Assembly (NCBI RefSeq): GCF_000005505.3
Contig: NC_016133.3
Location: forward strand, 56,075,237 to 56,139,236
Source of the DNA: Brachypodium distachyon
Taxonomy: Eukaryota > Streptophyta > Magnoliopsida > Poales > Poaceae
DNA length: 64,000 bases
Direction of reading: 5' to 3'
Positions within the stretch are counted from its first letter, which is position 1. Every line of letters begins with the position of its first letter. The notes under the pieces are model-generated. The model was not told the DNA's origin. It saw only the letters and a program-made list of their open reading frames with translations, and searched no databases. Shown in pieces: positions 1-11,939 of this stretch. The translations under genes were made by a program, and so were the position numbers.

Positions 1-2
1 GG

Positions 3-344
3 GACACCAAGTTCAAGTTCGACCGGGCGGGGCCACTCTACTTCATCAGCGGCGCGCCGGACCACTGCGAGGCGGGCCAGCGGATGATGGTGCACGTCGT
101 GGCGCACTCCACGCTGGCCGCCGCTGCCCCGGCCAAGCCGCCGGCGTCCTCCGCGGCGCCCTCCGCCGCCGTCGTCCGCGGCCCAGGAACGCCGTCCTAC
201 GGGTCCAGCTCTGGGTCGATCGACAGTGCCACCCCGAGCCCGCTGGCCGAGCCTAGCGGTGCGTCTGGGCGTGCGATCGCGGCAGCTGGTTTCTACGGCG
301 TGACGATGTTGCTGCTTGTCGGTGTTGTCACCATGTTGGCGTGA
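3..344 (+). CDS. Early nodulin-like protein (phytocyanin), C-terminal part
   Basis: The window opens inside this gene; the frame is open from base 3 and stops at TGA 342-344. The first residues (DTKFKFDRAGPLYFISG, then a Cys seven residues on) are the end of a plastocyanin-like cupredoxin domain. The H-x-C spacing around DHCEAGQ is where phytocyanins form their last disulphide. A Pro/Ser/Ala-rich arabinogalactan-like stretch follows (about residues 40-95), then a hydrophobic C-terminus (GVTMLLLVGVVTMLA) typical of a GPI-anchor signal. Family knowledge: such proteins sit on the outer face of the plasma membrane or in the wall, and early-nodulin-like members usually lack the copper ligands. The ligand region that would decide this is partly outside the window, so I do not assign copper binding. 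High GC at third positions fits the GC-rich grass gene class. The 5' end and any intron are missing. Confidence 0.85.
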   Translation, partial: DTKFKFDRAGPLYFISGAPDHCEAGQRMMVHVVAHSTLAAAAPAKPPASSAAPSAAVVRGPGTPSYGSSSGSIDSATPSPLAEPSGASGRAIAAAGFYGVTMLLLVGVVTMLA

Positions 345-902
345 TCTTGTTGACAGATCGAGGTTAAATTTAGGTTCTTGATGAGTAGTGTGTGCGTGTC
401 ATCGCTTAGGGATGAATGTTAGTTTTGAGATTTAGGGAAAACGTCAGATCTGTTAGGGCGGGTTCTGTTTGGGTAAACTGCTTCATTAGGCGAAACCTCG
501 GTGTAATCCATTCCCCTCCAATAAAATGGAAATAAATTTCGCCATTGCTGGTTCCTTGTCTCGATACCAGAAACTTTAAAAAGGTAAAGTTTTTATTATA
601 AAAAAATGTAAAGAAGGGTAAAATTAATTAGTAAATCGTTTGCAAACCTGCTTAATTTTAGGCAGCGTCCCATGCAAAGCATATGCATGCACGCGCGGTT
701 AGCGCGGGTATAAGTATGCGGAAGGAGTGCCGTTGCGTTTCTCCATCTTCTCCTCCTGCCTTCCTCGCCAGCCTTTCCTCTCATCCCTGGGGGAAATTTT
801 GCCCCTAAAAACTTCTCGAGGATCGGGTCCATTCCTCAAGGGGGCAAAATTTTCTCTCGCGTCTCCCGCTGAAGGAAACCGCCAGCCGTCATCGATCGTA
901 CC
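345..902. other. Intergenic: phytocyanin 3' UTR and NOI promoter
   Basis: No gene is seen here. The first part is probably the phytocyanin 3' UTR. An AT-rich stretch lies at 590-650. A TATA-like element (gtataagtatg) near 707-717 is followed by a C/T-rich leader with several possible start points, placing the NOI transcription start at about 740. Confidence 0.5.
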
Positions 903-1407
903 ATGTCGGTGAGTGCACGCAGCAGATCCTCTCCAATTAACGGAGCTATCCTATCCGATGCGTTGACAAAGAAAGAAGAAAGAAATGGTGATGGATGTTG
1001 CTTTTTAATTTGTTTGAACGCAGATGGAGGCTGGCCGCACGATCCCCAAGTTCGGCGCATGGGACGTGAACAACCCGTCCTCCGCCGACGGGTTCACGGT
1101 TATCTTCGGCAAGGCCAGGGATGAGAAGAAGGCCCCCGCCACCGTCCCCGGCCCCGGCAACGTGCAGTACAACAAGATCAACAGGCCCGGCGACGACATC
1201 AAGGATGCCAGGGCCGAGAAGATGAACCCATCCTACAACAACAACAACGCCAACAACGCCAGGACCAACGGATCGGTACGTAACGCCAAGCCTCCCGGCC
1301 CAACATCCCTTGTTTCTTCTTACAGATCCGTTCATTCCTTGGCCTCTGAACTTCTCTTGCAGAAAAAATGGTTCTGCTGCGTGTCGCCAAGCCCCACGCA
1401 GCCTTGA
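903..1407 (+). CDS. NOI: NOI-domain (RIN4-like) protein, 100 aa
   Basis: Three exons: 903-908, 1024-1275 and 1363-1407, joined by GT-AG introns, give 100 residues. The first exon codes only Met-Ser; an intron right after the first one or two codons is common in NOI genes. The NOI core runs from IPKFGAWD (residues 9-16) through DGFTVIF and KARDEKK. It contains the (V/I)PxFGxW motif that in RIN4 is the AvrRpt2 protease cleavage site. The middle is Asn-rich. The C-terminus KKWFCC (87-92) has the paired cysteines that in this family are acylated and hold the protein at the plasma membrane. A single NOI domain makes it a short NOI protein, not full RIN4. Function is inferred from family: membrane-tethered, disordered adaptor linked to immunity or exocytosis. 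An alternative start is Met 1024. The frame also stays open through the second intron (see findings). Confidence 0.87.
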
Positions 1408-1912
1408 GACAGCGGCAGCTGGAAGGGGGCTTTGAGAGTGCGATGGATGGATGGAGGAGAGGATCAGTGTCAAGCTGCTGCTGCTGCTGCTTCATTTATA
1501 CATTACTAGTACTATCGTACACACACGCACACGCTTGGGAGAAGGAGATGAGACGACAGAATATGTTCTGTTGATGCGATTCTGTGATGGTTGTATGTGG
1601 CTCTGCCGGTAGCAAGGCACGGGCGTTATGTACGTATGACGTTCGCATAAGAAGCTTGCTCATACGGGTATATATGATCTGCGTTGAAATGTTTTAGGTA
1701 GCGACTTCAACGAGGGTGCACTGACATTGGCGCCCTTATCTGATGGAACCTGACCCTGCATATGGCAAAAAGAATCTCCAAACTTTTCCGAAACTTTTAT
1801 ACTTGCATAGCTGTTAATCTCACTCTTGGCACCACTTGCAAGCTTTGTTTCAAAACGTCCCTAAAAAAAGGCTTGAATACATATTCGTTTATAGTTCCAG
1901 CACCGAATCCAT
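1408..1912. other. Convergent 3' ends of NOI and CslE
   Basis: The two flanking genes converge here, so this is expected to be 3' UTR from both strands. A (CTG)n-like run at 1470-1490 and a short CA-rich stretch near 1520 are the only visible repeats. No coding signal is seen. Confidence 0.5.
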
Positions 1913-4900
1913 TTACATAGCCTGTATGCAAAGCGACGACACAAAGCAAAGGGCAATTGGAATGATGAAAACAGGCAAGCGGCCGTCGTCCCTGCGGAGG
2001 AAGAGCGCCTCATAGACCGGGTAATTGATGGCCACTACCGCCGTGCAGAGAGCAGCCTGGAGAAACAATGGTCCCAAACCCTCTGCACCTTCGCGCCAGA
2101 AAACTCTGCCCAGTCCGAGCACCATGCACACCAGGTTGAGTAGTGCGATCGTGCAGATGATCACGAACATCGCCGAGATGGACCCGAACTCCATCTTCCC
2201 CTTCTTGTACCTCTCCAGAGCCTGCGAGTCGCTTACCTTTGTTGTCAGGTCGAACCCGAACTCGGAGAGGCCAAGCATTCCGCAGATCACGTCGATGGAT
2301 GCCAGGAGATATGAGGTGATCCTTCTGATGAGCCACATCCTCTGTGCGTTCCACCACTCTACCGCACTGTCACCGCATTGCAGAGACTCTACTAGGCTGC
2401 AGGAGTATGCAGCCACCAAGACGTATATGTAGGGAATGCACCATAGGCTAGTTATCTGAATGAACCGGAGATGCAGGTATCATGTCAGAATTGAGCTGCA
2501 GTGCGTAAATGAGCTTCGAAACATACCGTAGAATGTAGATTTACCTCAGGGAAAACAGAGACGCCACTGAGGAAGCAAAGTGAAGGGATGGTGACATAGT
2601 ATAAGGTGGGGAAGCTATTCAGGGCCCAGAAGCCGCAGACTGAGTAACCCATTTGAAGCCCCAGCTTGATCTTACCAAGGCCTAATAAGAAGGGGCTGTA
2701 TTTCGAGAGGGAGATTTGGAGGAACCCTTCTGACCATCTCTTCTGCTGAACCAAGATCTGGCCTAGTGAGGTGGGGGCCATGCCTAAGAAGCCTTTTCTT
2801 GTCGGGTTGTAGTACACCGATCTCCATCCACGGCATTGGATCTTCAATCCTGTGATGACATCCTCAAGTGGGCACCCATATGTAACTCCCTTCTGCAATT
2901 CAGAAACCCAAACTCAATAACGTATGATCTGTAAGAAGTAAGAACATCCTGAAGTCTTCTCTGAGGTTATAGTGCCATGCCTGGGTTCATTGATCGTATT
3001 ATATACCAAAGTTGGTCAATGTAAATTGTCCATATTCACGGTGCATATAAAGAGATAAACAGACCTCAATCCCCCAGAGGGTGTCGTGCTCATATGTGCA
3101 TGCCACAAGTGGCTTCGATACTCCTTCCAACTCATTGGCATCTTCTGCTTTCCCCACCCCACTAGCCCAATCTTCCTTGTAATCTTTACTAAACATTCGT
3201 CCACATAGGGTCTCTCTCCGATGGAAGCATCCAGTGCCATAGTAACACATACCTCCCCATCCATCCAAGCAAGGGTGATCCAACTGAACATCAATTCAAG
3301 GAAACAACAAACAGGATTAATCTCAAGTGATGCAATTTACAACTTCGGATAAAACTGTGTCCTCCATTGAAATTCAAGAGTGCTATATTATCTTTGTATT
3401 GACCTCATTGGCAACATTGATGGGATTGCCATATATGTCATTGTGCACAACGTTATCGAAGTTCTGAGGGTACTGCACAAAACCAATATCTCGACCTTGC
3501 TCTTTGTCTAGGAAGAAACACAATGCATCCCTGATGGACTCTGAATTGTTGGAGTACATATCACAATCAACATTCATAATGATTGGGCTGTTGCTTATCA
3601 CCGAAGATACCCTTATCTGCACAATTGTGAATTCCAGAAACACAATGATGGTTGAATATAAATGGTAATTCTCTAGAAAACCATGTATAATACCAAACAG
3701 CAGACAAAAGACGTACCAAAGCATTCAATGATCCAGCTTTGAAGTGATGTTGTTCCTGAGGTATCTTCTCACGTGTCATATACACAAGTTTTGGCAATGC
3801 ATTTCCATCTATATCAACTGCCTTCCGTTTGTTTCTATCAATTAGAATCTAGCAATAGAGAACCAGTTGATCAGATGGAACCACCAAAATTATGCAGACA
3901 GGAATCAAAATTTCCTATCCATTACAGTTTCATGTGAAGATAGATTCTTCACTGGATGCATATCATTATCAACCATGCCAGGCTTGCATCAGTCTGAATG
4001 TAATTTAAGCCAAAAAAGAATGTATGCTTTTAGTTTGACTAGTTGAACTCCCCAATCAACTGCACAATTATACATTACAGACTAGAACAGAGTTTTTATA
4101 AAGATATGATGTTTGTGACTGGAAAACAATATGTGTAATATCATATAATTGTAGCCAAATCTTGCACTGTTATAACCTGGAGCCACTAAAATAATGATGT
4201 TTCCTTTGTTTTCCCTCCGACTACTGTGGGATATCTAGCCTTGAGTACAAATGTGGAAGCTCCTTTTAGAATTGTTCTAATAATGTAAAAGATACCCTTG
4301 AATTATTCCCCCATAGGTACTTGATAAATACAAAGAATTTTTTTCCCACAATAATTCGATTCACCAACATTATATGTTAAGTGCTACAGCCAATTCACCA
4401 GCTCTGCATTAGCCACAGGAGTTGCTTTTCAAACTTCTGATAGTTATCATATTATTTTAAATTTTGGATCAACTACCATGTTCTTCACCTAGTAGTTGGA
4501 CTCTGGCTAAACCACCAATTTTTTACCTGGACTATTGCAGGGTGAGCACCAGAAGTTATCGCCCCATTCCATTCAGAGAAGCCTCTGCAACTGCACTCTG
4601 CAACCTCAGGAATCTTGCCTGATTTTACTACCGAGTTCACGCGATCAGTCAGATCTTCGTACAGCTCCTGCAATTCAGAAAAGAGAAAGAAAGCTAATGA
4701 AGGTATAATGTGTTGGTTTCACAGCCTTACATGGCAGATTATAATGCGAAGGTCAGCAGCCCCCAACACCAGTAAAGATTGAATCAGAATGTAGCACAGC
4801 ATCATTTCTTTCGAGTTGAGCTACATTGCATCAGAATAGATGCAGAACAAATTTGCACTCTACCTTCATGCGGCATAACTCTTCAGGGCTACAAGCATCA

Positions 4901-6247
4901 TGAGGTGTAGCTATATTGGCAAAGTAGGCAGCTGGTGACCTTGGCTCCACCTTGTAATTTTTGCAAAATGGAATCCAGTTCTTTGCAAACTCAGATGCCT
5001 CATAGAGAGCATAGAATGTTACAGCGGAACCAGCATCATCAGACAAATAGATGTTTAGCTTCTCCGGCGGGTAGTCATAAGCCATAACAGATAGAACAGT
5101 GGAGATGACAAGCATCGGTGGTTCAAGAGCTGGGTCTGCTGTACACACAAATATGTCCACGCCTGGAAGCTGGTCCTCATCATAGCTGTTCGTAGCCAGG
5201 ACTAAAGCAAGTCATTCACCACTGACATAGATAATAGAGTCAGACTAATTTTGCTCGTGTGATGTTGCTATTTAGATACCATTTTATTTGAAAAAGGTAA
5301 CCAGACATGAATGTGTAGCATTATAATGTTGAGATCTCTATAATGTTCATGGAGGTCCTGGAGCACTACTGCATCTGATTTGGTAGTACTCATGAGTCAC
5401 GACTCCTAGCTGAAAAATACCTATGTAATGAATCATATTCTAGCATGGGTGTGTAATGACTATGAATGCACATACACAGTGCAGCTACTTCAGCCCGGCT
5501 GAATTATTCTTTTAGTAATTTGGTCTAATGGCATGCCAAGTATATTTAGTAACACGCGAACCTTTAAGACAAGTTGGTAATGCTTTTCATTTCCTCACAA
5601 GATAATTTCTCGATTTGAATGGCATGACATCTACGGGCCACAAAATAAAATGCCAAATATCAGAGGCCACACTTCTAAACCACATCTGAACTGTAACAGA
5701 AAATGGCTGGTGTGATATCTACATTGCAGACATAACCCATAACACCTTCAGGGATCACAGATCCAAGTTGCAGGACTTGCTGCTGTGTTTCAGAATTGGA
5801 TCACGAAACCTCTAAAGCCAATCCCCTGAACTGATGTGCCAGTCCAAATTCTAGTTGCCTAGCTAATCATTCCACTCAACGCTCTTGCTCTACATCCAGT
5901 CCAAATAGAAGAAGAAACAAAAAGAAGCAGCACAGATTAGCGGGTACTTGCCTTTCCGAGAGGCGGTATTTGAAGGTGGTTCGGCGGATGGGGTTCCACC
6001 GCACGGAGAGGGTGAGGACCCAGTAGAGGCCGAACCAGAGCTCCGCCACGAGCAGCCCGAGCCACGCCCGCCACCCCAAGCCACTGCTATGCCTCGGCGG
6101 CATGTGGGTGGCTCTGTACAGCCATATGAGCAGGATCCCCGCGAAGATGGTGCCTGAGAACAGCCGGTACGCCGCCATCCGCTTCGGCTTCTCCGTCGTG
6201 AACAGCGGTAGGCCGCCGCCGCCGCCGGGGATGCTACTCCCGGCCAT
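1913..6247 (-). CDS. CSLE: Cellulose synthase-like protein E, 737 aa
   Basis: Eight exons on the minus strand: 6247-5952, 5185-4864, 4667-4527, 3848-3717, 3616-3404, 3283-3065, 2892-2545 and 2455-1913. They give 737 residues, normal for the family. GT2 processive glycosyltransferase signatures are in order: SDD (147-149), DCD (314-316), a TED-equivalent LED (450-452) and QQKRW (490-494). Two membrane segments lie before the catalytic loop (about 30-85) and several after it in the last exon. There is no zinc-binding RING as in CesA, and CslE similarity is strong throughout. Expected place: Golgi or plasma membrane, making a wall or related glycan from a nucleotide sugar; the CslE product is not firmly known. 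The start is ATG 6247; a GTG just upstream is not a start. The first intron has a GC donor (AG|GCAAGT). I see no frame damage. Confidence 0.93.
5186..5951 (-). other. GC-AG intron 1 of CslE
   Basis: Read on the minus strand, the exon ends GAAAG and the intron begins GCAAGTACC; the acceptor is GAACAG followed by CTATGATGAG. Only this pairing keeps the frame: Ser then [12 protein letters not shown], which aligns with the CslE pattern. The nearest GT two bases later leads straight into a TGA. AG|GCAAGT is the usual consensus for the rare GC-AG class of U2 introns. Confidence 0.75.
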
Positions 6248-7072
6248 CACTGCCTGCGAGCGACAACACTGGTGTGGGACGGATGGCCTGGGTCAGAGAA
6301 GAGGAGTGCAGGGGCAGGCGTTTACCAGATGGTCAACGTTCAGTAATAGCAGTAGCAGCACAAGACTCCGTTGGAGGCGCTTCTGTGTTAGAGAACATTT
6401 TCTAAGAGTCCGCCAAACTGTAGTACTCCCTTCAAGTATTTAGAAACAGAGGAAGCAGAGACTAATGTGATTTTGTTTTGTGTTGTTTACTTTATACGTT
6501 ATCTGTTTTGAGTTTTAGTCGCCATCAGCGTTCGTGGCACTGTATGATGGGCATCTTCTCAGCATACAAAACAGCACACACTTGTGTGCGTTTTCAGCAG
6601 TTCAAAATAAAGATAGAAATAAAACTCACACTAACTTCTGAAGCTGTCTCGCATCCTTTACAGACAAAGCACTACATTGTTTTCTTTGGAACTTGTCTTC
6701 AAGCACCACAATGTTGGTTTGTCGCATGGATAAACAATTCAACTCAAGATGCCCAATGAAACACATGGGTTGCAGCACGCTATATTACATGTATGTATCA
6801 CGAGTAACAGCTATTTTATGTTGAACTGCAATCCCTTTCTAGTATCCAGTTGCTTATTCCGGAGGAGATTCTAGTCGCAATATGATTTGGCAGGCAAACA
6901 CCTGAGCTCGTCAGCGACGAGATCAAAACACCTGAACTGTAGCATATATGTTCACTGTTCAGTGAAAGACCAGAGTATTCGACTTAGAAGGTGATTGATA
7001 ATGAGGTCAATAGGAAAATTACCAAGCTACGCGCGAAATCAAGCAATGTGCTCTAAAAATTTTCACATCCAT
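6248..7072. other. CslE promoter and SET-gene 3' region
   Basis: This gap lies between the CslE start and the SET-domain gene stop, both on the minus strand. It should hold the CslE 5' UTR and promoter and the SET gene 3' UTR. A TATAAAG on the minus strand near 6489-6495 is a possible CslE TATA box but is weak evidence alone. No other gene is visible. Confidence 0.4.
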
Positions 7073-10000
7073 TTATTTGAAAAACTTTCTGAGCCCGCTG
7101 AATAATGACAGAGCTTTGAGTTCACCACCGGCCCTCATGTCCCTCAATCTCCTACGCAGTATCTGCACGAGATCAAAGGGGGGAAACATGAGATGTAGTC
7201 ACATGTTGACTACGTTAGGCACAGAGAAAAAAAATCAGCAGGCAGCAGCGAGAGATCTACTGACTTACGTATTGTGCACGATACAGGATTCTTCGTTCAC
7301 TGATGCACAGATCTCTTGCCAGCTGTTTTAGTAGCAATGTCCTGTTTGCTTGCTTTGAATTGATGGAAACTTGCGGAGAACCCTTGGCACCCTGAAATAT
7401 TAGTGGTTGACTTCAACTGGAATTTTGAACGGAATAACATTGGTGTCAAATTAATGAATGATCATGATTTGATTTGTCTGTCCTGATAAAGCATTCGTAA
7501 CAGAACTAGTAGGCGTGGTGCAGCGTTTAAATATCATGAGAAATTCGCTGGTGACTGTTGAGTTCTCCAAGATATGCCATAGAGTAGACCTCACCTCTAG
7601 GTACTTGGTATATTTTGTTATATTCGATTCGCAGCAGTCCAAGATAAACTGAAGAGCCTGCTCGTCCAGCTCAGGATAATTAACTGCAGGCTTGGACGAA
7701 CTTTTATTGGATGCAGCAACAGCCATCTGAAGTGATAAGTAACATAAGAACGCTTTGTTGACCATCCTATGTCAGAGATAAAGTTTTGAACAATTGACGA
7801 GAAATAGCGGCACTAACCTCCTCAAAGCGTTGAATCATATCAGGAGGGCTGACAACGAGGAAGGCATAAGCCATCAGCTCAACTGGCCACCCTGTGACCC
7901 TCAAGGGGAAACTTTCGGACCTGTTAAAGGTGATAAGATCCAGTTTTGTGAATACCAAATATATAACTTTGATAGAACAAGAAGTATACAGAACAAGGTA
8001 ATAACAATGAAGTAAGTGTTGCACATGATATACTGAACTGGTGGTATTTTCCCCCACAAAAACATAAAACTTGAAGCTCCTCTTGAAGAAGGAAAAAAAG
8101 AGCGACGCTAACTAAGTACTGAACAAGAGTCAGCCAAGAAAACTGATCAAGAGCCTATGGTGGCTGGTGCCAAGAAGTTGGAGTTGGTTTTCATGAGATT
8201 TATGTCCCAGTTTGGGTGCCATTTGCCTAACAGGCTACGTAATACTTGAGCAGTTTTCCAGTTTTATGTGGCTTGTCACCATTTCCTTTGGCCTTTTGGC
8301 ACGAATTTTCTGATAAAACTATGGCTATGTGCATCTCGCAATGCAGATACTGGGAGAGTTTTCTCAAATTATTCAAAACAGTGAACCTTGTCAAAAATCT
8401 ATGGTTGGATGTACTTAACTCCAAGTTTGTCCCCTAACTTGTTGAAAAGTATGCAAATGGTCGCTCAACTTTTTTCGTTTACTTTTCGTCCCTCAATTGT
8501 TGAAACTGGACAGCAATGGTCTCTCCTTCCATGGAAAGTGGTATTACTGCCGACATGTAATGGTTTTGGCCTCAGAATACCACACTGTCTTTGGTTCTTC
8601 TTTGGGGGGGCTTTCGCGAAACAAGTTGACTCGGTGATTAAAAAGAAAAGTCACACCAACTTGGCAGGTTGACATGGCAATTCTAAGGCCAAAATCATGA
8701 TATAACAGCACTAAGACCGCTTTGGATGGGGTGAGGGACCATTGGTGTCTGGTTTCAATAGTTAGGCGATTTAAAGTATACGAAAAAAGTTGTGGGACCA
8801 TTTATGGACTTTTTAATAAGGGACGAAAAATATATATATATTCTCTTTTTTATATGATCAGGAACTTCCCATTTTCTTAAAAAGTTTTTTTGAAAAAGAG
8901 AGGACCATTTTCTTAAAATAAAGTTAATAAACATATAACAACATGGATGCAAACACCAGAACACACCAATGAATCAACGACACCGACACAACATATAGCA
9001 CCTCATGCAAACTTATTTCTTTTGGAGAGAAGTGATTAAAACGTTTATTTTTTCACAAAATGTGTTACAATTTAACCCATTAAAAAACAAAATGGTATAT
9101 TTCTGCTTTTTTCCTTATACCATCGTGAAGTAATAACAAGAACAGGCCAAGAAAGACTCCAGTCTAATCAAATCTCCTTTAGTGATGAATGATAACATGG
9201 AATGAGAATGGAACAGTCGGAGTAGTTTCCTAGCCTCCACGATAGACAAGGTAAATGTTTTGACTCACTCTGTGAGTAACAGCCTATGAGGACAAGAGCA
9301 CTTACTCTGACAAACCGTGTCTCTTTAGCGCTTGTAGTTTCTCTCTGTAGCAGTCATCAGACTTATTAAGAGACACCGAGAACTCAACTGAATCATTTGG
9401 GTTTGTTCCCTCTTTTGGGACAAAACCATATGAAAGCAACAGCTCACCACTGGATTTCTTCCCATAGGATATAAACACCTGAAAAGGTTAAATAGAAGTG
9501 GGCAAGTTATCTCAAGAGAATTTCTCATACAAAACACAGATAAAACAATATATGCATGGAATAAGGACAATTGAACCCAGGCATAACACATACAGAGAGT
9601 GATCAGGCCATAATAGACATAATTCATTTAACTGACCTTCCAAATAAAATATGTATAGCAGCCCACTTAAAACCAAGTATATTATGTGTGTAAAATAGAG
9701 AACGGCTAAAGTGGATGGATGTGGATCTTTAGTGGACACGGCCTATACAAGACTCAAGATGACTAAATTGTCAAAATACAAGCCTCTTGCTACAACAAAA
9801 AGGGTCATTATGCAAGATAAAATTAGATTTCAACTTAAATTCCCAGTTATGTAACACCAAAATAACTTGCAAATGGCCTACTGAAAACTAGCACCAGTAC
9901 AGATTTTGGTCACCATTCTCTCATGGACGTGGCAGTTACCGATAGACGAAAGGACTGATGGCCTCTTGATATTTAATTCAGCATGGAGATGCAGTTAAAG

Positions 10001-11939
10001 CACAAATTGAAGATGTTACCTGCTCACCTGGTTGATATGAACGGTCAGTAGTGAAGACTATTCCTTGCGACGACTTGTCAAAATCCAAGAATGCATCTAC
10101 CTGGGAAATAGATTTTGCTAAGAAAATATATATAACATCGTTCACTTTCGGAAGACTTATGAAATAACGCCGAAAGGGAAAATTGTGGAACTTATGGTGC
10201 TTAAGGAGCTCGGTACAATATTGATAATACTCTCTGTAAAGAGGAAAACTGGACTAGCAGTACTTAAAGAATTTTATACAACATTGATGATGATTCCTTG
10301 TAAAAGTGTAATACAAAATGTAATACCTCAGGGTTATGGTTAAGCATATCTGCCCAAGGAACTAGTGCAACCTTTCCATCCATTGATGGTAAACGAACCT
10401 GCAAAATAGTCCCGTGCAATGTGCACATTCTTATCGCAGAAAATGACAGCAACAGCAAGCAAAAATGTTTGTATATGTGACCAAAATGGCTATTAAAAGC
10501 ATAATGAAGAAAACCAAGGTCTGGATAACTTTTAGTAGCTTCATAATACTTTCTCTTACCAGACGTGAGAAGAGAATACCAAAGGACCATCTAAAGTTCT
10601 CCATGTTGTATACCTAAAATAGGAAAGTTGCGGCACCAAATATCATGAATCACTTAATGATGATAATTGACATGTTTGGAATAGTCATAGAATCGGACCA
10701 TATATTTGCGACAACATACACCACTTCCACGGCTTTGTTTCAATAATGGAGTCAAAAAATATTTTATAGTTATACCATGTCCTGAACACTTAAATAACCG
10801 AATATATGCCTCTGTAATGGTGGGTTTTTCTTATTTGAACAGGGGTGAAAAGTGAAAACCTATGTTTCTAGCAAGAATAGTCATCTAAGCACGCTTTTTA
10901 CTTTATCAGTTTGAACAAATAATGTAGCAGAGCTTGCTAAGCATACCTCCTCAGGGAACAACTCTGGATGTTTAGAAAATATTCGATCTCGAAGGTCGTT
11001 GTATCTGCAAAAAACATAAGGTATGATTCCACTGAGGGCACAACAAAGGAGGAAAACTTCATTTGATAAATGCCTAGTACAAGAAAAGATAGACAAACTT
11101 ACGTCCCAATCACATCACCGATCCTCGAAATTGCCCGTTCCCTTATTGGAGAAGCCACCAAGTATGCATCTATCTCTGTACGAGTCCTGCAATGACAAAC
11201 AAAGGCTGTACAAGATTAAGTATGTTATCTTAAAAGCGACTCATCTTATATCTTGGGCACCATGCCAACAGTAACCTTCGGGCTGTACCAGTACAAAAGC
11301 GAGTAAGGCTGCCTAGGCAATGCGTCAATATAGCTGCTCCACCTCGATGAGCCCTCCAAACTGGCTTCGCTTATAAGATAGGTGGCGAGAAGCGGCCAGT
11401 CCGGCACAGAGTAACTCTTCATCACATCCCCCACCTCACGGTTGCTCCATTCCTACACGCGAGCACAAGAAGACACACTAATTGTGAAATTGTTACCGCC
11501 TACCGGGGTTAATCGGTTTGGTCGACGAGAGAGATTTTGGGGTCATTTTTACCGAATCGGCGGAGATGACGAGGGATGGGGGCACGAAGAGCAGCTTCTC
11601 TCCATTGCGAACATTCGTGAGGGCAACGAGGCCGCGCTCGCCGACGTCCACCCTCTGGAGGGCCATCCGCTGCTCGGGGAGGCCCGACGCGGTGAGCCAC
11701 CGCTCTAGCGATGCCGCGCTCTCGAGGGATTCTATCTCGCAGCCCCATGGGACACTCGAGCCGGCCTCGCGCTGCGCCGGAGCGGAAGTGGACGCCGCGG
11801 CGGCATGGACGGAGAAGCGGGTGCGGGCGCTATAGGAAGTGCAAGGGAGAGAATACGAGCGGAGCCGGCGGGGTGCGCGCGTATGCGGCGGTGGCCGGAA
11901 TTGCGGGTGGAGAGTGGTGGCGGTGGTGGTAGAGGTCAT
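7073..11939 (-). CDS. SET-domain protein lysine methyltransferase, plastid Rubisco LSMT-like, 506 aa
   Basis: Twelve exons: 11939-11553, 11452-11289, 11186-11103, 11004-10947, 10613-10560, 10398-10327, 10100-10020, 9478-9306, 7920-7818, 7726-7595, 7391-7269 and 7162-7073. They give 506 residues. The first 55 or so are rich in Ser, Thr, Ala and Arg with few acids, which looks like a chloroplast transit peptide. The SET fold follows: GERGLVAL, then the AdoMet and lysine-site motifs DMLNHN (266-271) and ISYG (303-306). The C-terminal part matches the Rubisco-substrate-binding helical domain (residues about 325-490). Family role: AdoMet-dependent methylation of lysine in plastid proteins such as the Rubisco large subunit or fructose-bisphosphate aldolase. 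The sequence resembles the uncharacterised LSMT relatives more than true Rubisco LSMT, so the substrate is unknown. Intron 8 (9305-7921, 1.4 kb) carries a foldback element. Confidence 0.9.
8425..8828. mobile_element. Foldback (inverted-repeat) MITE in an intron
   Basis: The left arm (about 8425-8581) and the reverse complement of the right arm (about 8674-8828) match over roughly 155 bases with scattered differences. Shared blocks include caacttttttcgt, aatggtc and ttttggcct. A loop of about 90 bases separates them. It has no coding capacity and sits in intron 8 of the SET-domain gene. I could not define a target duplication with certainty, so the superfamily is open. Confidence 0.7.

Noticed and set aside
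6248..6250. GTG codon as CslE start
   Set aside because: Plant nuclear genes start at ATG; the next codon (6247-6245) is an ATG.
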